In this document: one piece after another, positions 15,906 to 23,523 of the stretch | How positions within the stretch are numbered: the first letter of the stretch is position 1 | Layout of the letters: each line of letters starts with the position of its first letter | NCBI GenBank assembly: GCA_000482145.1 | Contig: AUXH01000265.1 | Coordinates: 1-25,192 of the forward strand | Direction of reading: 5' to 3' | DNA length: 25,192 bases | Source of the DNA: Strigomonas culicis | Taxonomy: Eukaryota; Euglenozoa; Kinetoplastea; Trypanosomatida; Trypanosomatidae | Translations under genes and position numbers: made by a program | Notes under the pieces: generated by a model | What the model was told of the DNA's origin: nothing | What the model saw: the letters and a program-made list of their open reading frames with translations, nothing else | The model's database searches: none

Positions 15906-16298
15906 TTACTTCCCGACAGAGGAGGCCGCGATGGAGGCCTCGTGGCGGTTGATCTGTCCGATGATAGCATCGAAGGTGTCGAGCACATCCTCGTCCTCCC
16001 AGTCCTCCTCCCAGCTCTTCGCGACCTCCTCGTCGAACTGCCCGCTGATCTGGCGCGCGCTCAGCGTGCGTTTCGAGCCGCCCGTCGGCGCGAGCGGCGC
16101 CGTCGCGGTCGACGCGCCGCCCTCCGCGCCCTCCGGGGCGTAGCTGCTAAAATCCGTGAAGGTGTCTGCCAGCTCCGCATACCAGCCGGACCAGACCACG
16201 TCATGCTGTGGGGGCACCAGCGCGACGTGCTGCAGCGCCGTCTGCATGATGGCCGCCGCGCCCTTGACGCCGTCCTTGGGCAGATTGAGCGCGGACAT
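15906..16298 (-). CDS. small acidic protein with a DSS1/SEM1-like C-terminal motif
   Basis: The 130-residue frame runs from ATG to TAA. GC-rich codon use and a classical splice acceptor 31 bases upstream mark it as a real gene. Residues 88-115 carry FDEEVAKSW (Trp96), EEDWEDED (Trp100) and then VLDTFDAIIGQI. This recalls the tryptophan-containing acidic motif of DSS1/SEM1/Rpn15, a small intrinsically disordered subunit of the 26S proteasome lid that also partners BRCA2 and the TREX-2 complex. DSS1 proteins are only about 70-90 residues. Here the motif is preceded by a structured-looking segment (about 1-50, including QTALQHVALVPPQHDVVW) and an Ala/Gly/Thr linker. The motif is short, so this could instead be an unrelated acidic protein. 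Confidence that it is a gene is high, and that it is DSS1-like is moderate. Confidence 0.6.
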   Translation of the reverse strand: MSALNLPKDGVKGAAAIMQTALQHVALVPPQHDVVWSGWYAELADTFTDFSSYAPEGAEGGASTATAPLAPTGGSKRTLSARQISGQFDEEVAKSWEEDWEDEDVLDTFDAIIGQINRHEASIAASSVGK

Positions 16299-16666
16299 GC
16301 GGTAAACAATAGAAGAAAGAATAAATGAGCTGTCAATGAAGAGAAAGAAAGAGAAAGAATTATGTCATACTTAAAATTTCACGCATAAGGTTGTCTTCGC
16401 AGCACATATGCAAGTTCAAAGGCAAAGAAGAAATGAACAACTGGTTCCTCTTCAGCGGGTGTACGAATGATAAGAATGATACGTATTATGATTTAACAAG
16501 ACAGAATATACAAAAACAAAAGCAAAAAAGTGTTGCATAATTACCATTGATATGGTTGTTATCAGACAGGTGTGTATGGTCATCTGAGCTCTCCATGTGA
16601 AACAATAAGAAGGCGCAGCCTTGGGCCCTGAACAATGATGCTACGTCGCGGTATGCATGATGGCAG
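16299..16666. other. short intergenic region between the lipase and DSS1-like genes
   Basis: At 368 bases this is the shortest gap in the window. It holds the lipase 3'UTR and the splice signals of the DSS1-like gene. Nothing else was recognised. Confidence 0.7.
16330..16364 (-). promoter_or_regulatory. trans-splice acceptor for the DSS1-like mRNA
   Basis: A clean TTTC-type pyrimidine tract on the minus strand is followed by GACAG, with the AG at 16331-16330. No further AG occurs before the ATG at 16298, so the leader would be 31 bases. Confidence 0.8.
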
Positions 16667-19600
16667 CTACAACGTGCACGCGGCCGTGTCGCCCTTCGCC
16701 TTCCGCTTCTTCGGTGACACGGACAGCGACGCGGCCGAGGCCGCCGCAGCCGCCGCGGCTGCCTCCTTCTCCTGGAACAGCCGCCGCCGCTCCTCACTGG
16801 CGGTGAGGTACGGCTCGTGGCTGCGGGCCGGGCACGCCGTCTTGGCCGCGATCGCGTTCAGCGACACGCCGTAGTTGGTCATGAGGTGGTTCATCACGGC
16901 GAGGCCGCGGCCCTTCGTCGGCGGGAACAGCTTTTCGATCTCGGTCGGCTTGATGATGTAGTTTCCGTCACGATCGATGGCCACCTCGATGCCGACGTGG
17001 TAACTGCCGAACATGGGCATCGTGACGACCATGTCGCTCTCGTTCTTCACGCGGAAGGTGCGCGGGACGGCGCGGTTGTACAGCCGGCAGCAGACGCGGT
17101 TGCCGATGCGGGGCTGTCCGTACGTGTAGACGGTGACCTCCGGCAGCGGATAGTTCATCCGCCGCAGCCGGCGCGTGGCGCTATAGGCGCACAGCGACGC
17201 GAGCGCGCCGCCCAGTGAGTGACCGGTGAAGAAGATGCGGTACACCACGTCGCGGTTCGCCTCCAGGTGCGCGCAGAGGCGGCCCAGCACGAGCCGCTGC
17301 ATCGCCTTCCACAGCGCGAGAAACCCCGCGTGGACGGCAGGGTGGCGCGAGGTGCGGTCCGCGCATCCCTGTAGGCAGGAGCGGCAGCCGATCAGCTTGC
17401 TCTCCCGCAGGTACGGCAGCGCTGGGGCCTGCGCGTTGGGGCCCGCGGCCTGGCGCGCCAGCGCCTGTGACGGTGGCGTGGCGATGGTGCTTGCGATGAG
17501 GTCGGCCAGCTCCTGGTCCTCCTCCGCATCCTGCTCCGCCTCGCTGTCGCGGCCCTCCTGATCGTCGAACCGCTTCCGCTCCGTCGGCGGCTTCTTCTTT
17601 TTTTTGACGCTGTCGTCGTCGTCGCCGGCGCTGTTCTCGCCGTCGCTGTCGGTCTCCTCGCGCCGCCCGCGCTCCATCTCGCGCCACACGACGCGGTGGA
17701 TGTTCAGGTCGTACTTTGCGTTCGACAGATTCGCGGTGCCGCGGAAGCTGAGGACGAGCCGCGGCGCCTTCCCCCGGTGCTCCGGCTGCGTCAGGTCCAT
17801 CTCCGCCAGCAGCACCTGCACATCGCAGATCTCCGTCACGAAGAGGAGGCAAAAGCCGTACTGCTCCACGTCGACGGGCGGCAGCGCGGCGGCCGGCGCG
17901 GCCGGCTGCTCGCGCACGAGCCGCTCCGCCTCGGCGAAGGAGCTCAGCGCGCGCAGCAGCTCCTCGCCGGCGACGGTGAGGCTGTCGCGGAGAGCGAGCG
18001 AGTCCTCACCCAGCCGCGCGGCGGCCGACGCCACGCGCGACGGCACCGTCGTCGCGTAGACGGTCTCCCGCGCCTCCCCCTCCGGCCGCGGCCGCTGAGC
18101 CGCGACGGCGGTGCCGCTGGCCGTGTCGAAGGCCGGCAGCGGCGGCGCGGGGGCGGAGCTGGCCGGCCGCGCCGCGCCGCCCGGCTGGCTGGAGGGGTGG
18201 GAGACGTGGGAGGAGTGGGAGGGGCTGGACGGGCTGGGGCTGCGCGACGCCCGCCGACCGAAGGCGTCCCGCTTGGCATGCACCCGCTGCTGGTGCAGGC
18301 TCGCGAGCGCGGCCGCGCGCGCCTCGTGCTCCAGGCGGTACGTCTCCGGGTCCTTGTTGTACACCTCCCAGGAGAGGTTGTAGCAGTCGAGCGCCGTCTC
18401 GAGGTTGAAGAAGGGGAGGTAGTTGTGCCTCTGGAAGGGCCGGAACGCCGCGTCCATCAGCGCACTCTCGAAATTCTCCAGCTGACGCACCGGCCGCGCA
18501 ATGACGGCGCGCTCCGCCGCCTCGAGCGCGGTGCCCATCTTCCGCCGCACGGCGGTCACCGCCCGCATGAAGGTGGTGTTGCTCTTCGGCCGCCGCGCGC
18601 GGCTGTGCGGGTGCGCGGCGGACGCAACGTCGGACGACGACGAAGACGAAGAGGAGGCGGACCGCGGGGCCATGGCGCAGGACGGGTCGGCCGAGGAGCT
18701 CCGCACCCCCTCGCCGTCCCCCCTGCGCTTGCGCTTCATCCGCCGGCTGAGCCCCGCCGCCGAGGCTGCGGACGACGACGAGGACGACGACGCGCGGCTG
18801 GGGGAGGAGCCCGCATCGGCGGCCGCGTCACGGGGGGGCAGGAGCTGCATCGGGACGTCCGCGGCCGGGCCGGCGGACCGCTGCGCGCTCGCCATGACGG
18901 ACGCATGGAGCGACGTCACCCCTATCACGGAGGTGTCCGCCAGCCGGCCCCTGCGGTTCGTGATGCGCGCGCCGCCGCCGCCGCCTCCGCCGGCCACACC
19001 CACGCCGGCGCTGTTCCCCCGCTGCCTCACAGGGGCGGCGGCGGGCGCTGGCGCCTGCAGGAGAAAGGATCCGTCCGCGGTGCGCGTGAGAAACACGCTG
19101 GCGTTGTGGCTGCTGCTCTGCCGGCTGTGCCGCGCGCCGCGCATCGGGCTGGGGCCGGCTAGCGGCCGCGAGCCCTGGCGTGCACCGACGCCGTCCTCCG
19201 GCACTGGCATCGACCGCGCGCGGTGGATGCCACCCGCGAGCGCCGCGTGGTCCCCGCCACGGTCCGCCGATGCAAAAGAGGAGGACGCGGACAGGGTGGG
19301 CGACGTGAGGACGCGTGCCCCTAGGTCTACGCTGTGCTGACGGCGGTGGTGGTGGCGATGGTGCGGGGGGTGGTCAGCGGCCGGCGCCGGCTCGCCGATG
19401 TCATCCGCGCGGTGCACCAGGATCTCGCTTTGCGCGCGGCGGAATGGTGTGTCGCGCTCCTCCGCGCCGCCCTGCGGCGCCACTTCAGGCAGAAAGTAGG
19501 TCGAGTACAGATCCATGTTGAGCACCCGCCGGTCCGGTCGGATGCCCGACACCGCGTTCGTGGACTGCGACAGGAAGGACGCGTTGGTGCCATCCGGCAG

Positions 19601-22597
19601 CGGCGCCGCCTGGCCTCTGCCTTGCGGCTCCCTCCCCCTGCGGCGCCCCCCGGCAGCGGGCGCCGTCCGCAGCACGGCGGGAAAGCTCGGCGGCGGCAGC
19701 GCGCTGTGGACCCTCTCCGCCCCCTCGTCCTCCTCCTCCTCTTCCTGTGAAGGGATGATGGTCGTCGCGGTGGTGGTGCTTGCGGTCGTGTACTCCAGCG
19801 GCGCGTGGCTCGGGTCCGCGTGGCGCGCCGCCTCGGCCCGCGCGGCGTGGGACTCGTCCTCGTTAAGCAGCTCGTTGTGGTAGTAGAAGAGGCTGCGGCG
19901 CAGCCGCGTGGACTCGGTGGAAGGCGGCGCGCTGAGCTCCGCGCCGCCGCCGACCCGCAGCTCCGGCGGCGCGTCGCGCTCGGGCGCCGCGAAGAAGGGG
20001 CCGTGCAGCGACGGGCTCGCCGCGCCGGGGTGCTGCCGCCGCCACTTCGCCATGTACTGCCGCAGCCGGAACTGGAACTGGATCTTGTAGAAAGACACCT
20101 CCTCCTCCTCCGTCGCAAAGAGGTACTGGCTGCCGCCGTGGCGGGCGAGCCAGCGGTACCAGCTGTCCGGCCACACCATGTGCCGCCAGCGCGGGTCCGT
20201 CGAGCGCACGGGGACGTGCTCGTCGCGGCCGCGGTTCGTGTAGATGAGCGTCATGCAGTTCACAAAGAGCGACGCGACCATCACCGGCGGGAGCTGGATG
20301 AACGGGTAGCGCGAGAGGAGGGCGGCGTGGTCCTTGTTGTAGTAAAGGAAGAAGAGCAGCCCCTGCATCACGTAGAAGAGGATCGTCACGATGAAGATGG
20401 CGGAGAAGAAGCGGCACGCGAGCTGCTGCGGGCGGCACTGAAGGTACGGCTTCTTGCCGAGGTAGTAGCGCAAGTACAGCAGCTGCGCCAAGTTGACCGC
20501 GGCACCCAGCAGGAGCAGCGCGATGATCGCCCAGTACGGACCGGAGAAGTGGGAGTGGCTGTTAGACGAGTCGTACCAGCTGGTGCCCGCCTGGAAGTAC
20601 GCCTCGAGGTACAAGGGGCTGAGGGCGCCGTCCGACTGGCTGGCGGCCACCGCCGCCGTGTGGAAGTTCGGTCCTGCCGCCGCCGCCGCGACCGTCGTGT
20701 TGCTCATGCTTTCGTTGTACAGCGTCTCGAGCAGCACAGTCTGGGGGTCGCCCAGGGAGGCGTCGACGATGTCGAGGACGAACACTGCGAGGACGTAGGC
20801 GATGGCGAGCAGCTTGGTCCACACGGGTGGCTGATAGACGTCCCGGCTGCGTGTCAGGAGCGCCACCGCGCGTTGCCACCGCGTCTGCTTCCGCGCTGCC
20901 GCACTCGCATCTCCCTCCTTCGCGGCCTCCTCCTTGTCGCCGCCGCCCTCCCCCACCTGCTGCCACTTCATGGAGGCGGTCATGACGGAGAACATGAAAC
21001 TGAGCATGATGGCGTAGAAATAGGTGGGGATGCGAAACTCCAGAAAGGCCAAGACGGTCGCATTGGGCTGCGTCATGACGTTGAGGGCGTTGAGGGGGTT
21101 CAGGTACCAGAGAAGGGCCACCTGCAGCACCACGACCCACGCCTGTTCGCACAGCAGGTTGGTGTGCTTCGCGTAGAAGAGGAAGCGCAGAAAGTGGATG
21201 AGCGAAATAAAGAGCAGGGCGTAGCGCCAGATGATGGTGCCGAGTGTGTATGCGCGGCGCTGGTAGGCCCAGCCGACCGCCGCGCCCACCTGGCGCCGCT
21301 GCTGGCCGCCGCTCCCGGTCGCTAGGTAGTTCGCGTCTGTCAGATACGCGTCGTTCGGCACGGTCATGCTCACCATGGTGGTCGCGAGCTCGGCGGGCAC
21401 CTGCAGCACCTCTATCGCGAGCGCCACGACGCCGCTCTCCTGCAGCAGCTCTTCAGGCAGCCGCACCAGCTCGCACAGCCCGTCGGCGCTCCTCCGCTCG
21501 CAGACCAGCAGGAAGGGGTACTGCGCAACGACGCGGGTGCTGCGGTAGCCGCCGCTGTTCGTGCGGACCTCTAGGCGGGACGTCACGTTCGCGAGAAGGA
21601 GGTACTCGCGCCGGTCTGTCGTCGCGAAGGCGGAGGCGGCGGGCAGCGGGAAGCTCAGCAGCAGCCGGCGGAAGCGCCGCAGCGGGTCGCTCGCGCGGCT
21701 GAAGCCCTGCCGCTGCCACCGGATGTTGTATACGCTCGTGGTGGCGCCCGTCGCCGCGTTGGCGACCACCGTGACCGCCGTCGCGGAGAGGCACGGGCTG
21801 TTCCAGCTCCACGGCCGCCGCATGTTCGTCCGCGTGTACTGGAAGGCGTAAGGGTCGGCGGTCGTCGGCACGGCCGCGCCCGTCGTGGTGTTGTAGTGCC
21901 AGTTGATGTCCGCGTAGGGCACATTCACGGCGCTCGTGTTGTCACCCAGCGCACAGATGTTCTCCGACGTCCACTGGCCCCAGGAGATGACCTCGACGAT
22001 GAGCGCGGCGACGCAGGTGGCGTACCACACGACGAGCATCGCCCGCACAAGGAAGGAGGTCAGCGTCTCGACCTGCAGCTCCACCGGCTCCGCGAAGGTC
22101 CGTTCGTACTTGCGGAGCGCCTCGCGGTCCTGCCGCCGCTCGCGCCGCCGCTCCCTCCGGCTGCTCCTGCCGCCACGCGCGCGGTCCCCCTTCTTCTCTT
22201 TGGTGCTGTTCGCCGTGCTCGGGGACGGCGGCGCGGCCGCCCGCCGGCGCACCTGCGAGCTCCCGGGGGCGAGGTAGACCGACTGCGTACGCCCAATGTA
22301 CTGCAGCGCCCCCCCTCCCTCCTCCTCGCGGTTAGCCTCCGCCGCGGTCGGCTCGGTCGCCCCCGCGGCCTTCTCGCGGCGGTTCAGAATGGGGTCGAGC
22401 CCGTTGTCGACGAGAAACAGCTGCCGACGCGGCGGCGCCGGTATCAGCCGGGGCTCCGACGGGTTGCCGTCCGAGTCCCCCGGACGCGTGGGCGGGGGCG
22501 CAGTGGGGCTAAGGTGCGCGTGTCGCTTGTACCTCGAACCGCTGCGAGAGAGCGGCGCCGGCGATGGTCTGCCTCTGTCTGGCGGTGGCAGGGACAT
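16667..22597 (-). CDS. giant polytopic membrane protein with a class 3 lipase domain
   Basis: The 1976-residue frame runs from ATG to TAG. A basic cytosolic N-terminus (1-180) precedes TM1 (about 181-204), a luminal or extracellular domain of about 245 residues with N-glycosylation sequons (NTS, NTT, NVT), then seven TMs near 451-474, 479-502, 517-540, 589-610, 686-707, 729-754 and 764-784. Sequons also fall in the TM3-TM4 and TM5-TM6 loops, and the other loops are basic, so the lipase should face the cytosol. A Ser/Arg/acidic low-complexity region (785-1330) follows. The lipase module starts near 1335 (NLETALDCYNLSWEVY), continues with SFRGT near 1618 and VHAGF near 1755, and has GHSLGG with nucleophile Ser1794. 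Asp1855 (NESDMV) and His1904 (MNHLM) complete a plausible triad. A Lys/Asp/Glu-rich insert (about 1640-1745) splits the domain. It probably hydrolyses glycerolipids at membranes, as diacylglycerol lipases do, but the substrate is unknown. Confidence 0.9.
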   Translation of the reverse strand: MSLPPPDRGRPSPAPLSRSGSRYKRHAHLSPTAPPPTRPGDSDGNPSEPRLIPAPPRRQLFLVDNGLDPILNRREKAAGATEPTAAEANREEEGGGALQYIGRTQSVYLAPGSSQVRRRAAAPPSPSTANSTKEKKGDRARGGRSSRRERRRERRQDREALRKYERTFAEPVELQVETLTSFLVRAMLVVWYATCVAALIVEVISWGQWTSENICALGDNTSAVNVPYADINWHYNTTTGAAVPTTADPYAFQYTRTNMRRPWSWNSPCLSATAVTVVANAATGATTSVYNIRWQRQGFSRASDPLRRFRRLLLSFPLPAASAFATTDRREYLLLANVTSRLEVRTNSGGYRSTRVVAQYPFLLVCERRSADGLCELVRLPEELLQESGVVALAIEVLQVPAELATTMVSMTVPNDAYLTDANYLATGSGGQQRRQVGAAVGWAYQRRAYTLGTIIWRYALLFISLIHFLRFLFYAKHTNLLCEQAWVVVLQVALLWYLNPLNALNVMTQPNATVLAFLEFRIPTYFYAIMLSFMFSVMTASMKWQQVGEGGGDKEEAAKEGDASAAARKQTRWQRAVALLTRSRDVYQPPVWTKLLAIAYVLAVFVLDIVDASLGDPQTVLLETLYNESMSNTTVAAAAAGPNFHTAAVAASQSDGALSPLYLEAYFQAGTSWYDSSNSHSHFSGPYWAIIALLLLGAAVNLAQLLYLRYYLGKKPYLQCRPQQLACRFFSAIFIVTILFYVMQGLLFFLYYNKDHAALLSRYPFIQLPPVMVASLFVNCMTLIYTNRGRDEHVPVRSTDPRWRHMVWPDSWYRWLARHGGSQYLFATEEEEVSFYKIQFQFRLRQYMAKWRRQHPGAASPSLHGPFFAAPERDAPPELRVGGGAELSAPPSTESTRLRRSLFYYHNELLNEDESHAARAEAARHADPSHAPLEYTTASTTTATTIIPSQEEEEEDEGAERVHSALPPPSFPAVLRTAPAAGGRRRGREPQGRGQAAPLPDGTNASFLSQSTNAVSGIRPDRRVLNMDLYSTYFLPEVAPQGGAEERDTPFRRAQSEILVHRADDIGEPAPAADHPPHHRHHHRRQHSVDLGARVLTSPTLSASSSFASADRGGDHAALAGGIHRARSMPVPEDGVGARQGSRPLAGPSPMRGARHSRQSSSHNASVFLTRTADGSFLLQAPAPAAAPVRQRGNSAGVGVAGGGGGGGARITNRRGRLADTSVIGVTSLHASVMASAQRSAGPAADVPMQLLPPRDAAADAGSSPSRASSSSSSSAASAAGLSRRMKRKRRGDGEGVRSSSADPSCAMAPRSASSSSSSSSDVASAAHPHSRARRPKSNTTFMRAVTAVRRKMGTALEAAERAVIARPVRQLENFESALMDAAFRPFQRHNYLPFFNLETALDCYNLSWEVYNKDPETYRLEHEARAAALASLHQQRVHAKRDAFGRRASRSPSPSSPSHSSHVSHPSSQPGGAARPASSAPAPPLPAFDTASGTAVAAQRPRPEGEARETVYATTVPSRVASAAARLGEDSLALRDSLTVAGEELLRALSSFAEAERLVREQPAAPAAALPPVDVEQYGFCLLFVTEICDVQVLLAEMDLTQPEHRGKAPRLVLSFRGTANLSNAKYDLNIHRVVWREMERGRREETDSDGENSAGDDDDSVKKKKKPPTERKRFDDQEGRDSEAEQDAEEDQELADLIASTIATPPSQALARQAAGPNAQAPALPYLRESKLIGCRSCLQGCADRTSRHPAVHAGFLALWKAMQRLVLGRLCAHLEANRDVVYRIFFTGHSLGGALASLCAYSATRRLRRMNYPLPEVTVYTYGQPRIGNRVCCRLYNRAVPRTFRVKNESDMVVTMPMFGSYHVGIEVAIDRDGNYIIKPTEIEKLFPPTKGRGLAVMNHLMTNYGVSLNAIAAKTACPARSHEPYLTASEERRRLFQEKEAAAAAAAASAASLSVSPKKRKAKGDTAACTL

Positions 22598-23523
22598 GTT
22601 TTCTACTTTTACTAGGTGTCTTGTTATGATCTTATTTTATTGATTGATTTACTTATTCCTAGTGTGGTATGATGGGATTGCTTACAATCACGAATACAAC
22701 GATGCGTTGTTGGTTGGGTTAGAGAGTTCAGTACGCTTGTGAAAAATGCTACCTCGTTGTCACTTAAAATCTAACAAAAAAAAATGCGGAAAAAAAATGA
22801 AGAGAAACAAGTTATTTAGTAAGGGCAAGGATGAAAAAAATAAAATTGTTTGTTTTGTAGGTAATGGAAAGAATAATAATAAGAGTTTTAGAAAAAGAAA
22901 ATCGCTATCAATGAGATGAAACAAAAATCTCAATTATGCGTTTTACCTAACGGAACAAGATTTATGATGTTGTGAGTTTTTTTTTGTTCTGCTATTTAGA
23001 GTCACAAAAGCGAAAGAGAAAAAGAACAAGGAAGGGAGGAAGAGGAGAAAAACAGAGGAATAGATAACTAGCAACGAGAGAGAGAGAGACAGCAAGAGTG
23101 CCATAACTTACAGCCTAACAAGAAAAAAAAAGTGTTCATTTTTGTCTTTGTGTGTCATGGAACGAAATAAAAAACAATATAAATAAAAAACGAACGAAAA
23201 AAGAAACAGGTTTTAAATTGTCGAACAGAAGAAGAAAAGGAAAAGAAGGAATAAAAGAAAAAGAGCAGTAAAGTGTTCTTTTCTTTTATTCCTTCGTTTT
23301 TCTTATCCTTCTTCTGCGTACGATCAACAATATCTTTGCAAACATATATTCCTATTTACTACGAAACAAGAAAAAAATGAAACAAAGAAAAAAAAACACA
23401 GAATCTAGAAAGGGTAGGGGAACTGAAAAAAAAAGAAAAAAAAAGGTAGCACAAAAAAAAAGAGCGGTTTTTTCTCTAGTGGCGTGGCAGACGCAGGGGG
23501 AGGGGGGGGGAGGGGGTCATGGT
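22598..23523. other. intergenic region between HSP100 and the lipase gene
   Basis: This AT-rich spacer holds the HSP100 3'UTR and the lipase 5'UTR. It contains GA-rich runs at about 23075-23090 and long A/G stretches at 23370-23470 on the plus strand. A G-rich run at 23498-23515 lies next to the HSP100 stop. No RNA gene or credible small gene was seen. Confidence 0.65.
22771..22801 (-). promoter_or_regulatory. probable trans-splice acceptor for the lipase mRNA
   Basis: This is the best pyrimidine tract upstream of the lipase: two T runs of eight to nine bases followed by GTTAG, with the AG at 22772-22771. The leader would be about 173 bases and contains no upstream ATG. Several closer AGs exist but lack good tracts. 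Confidence 0.55.
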
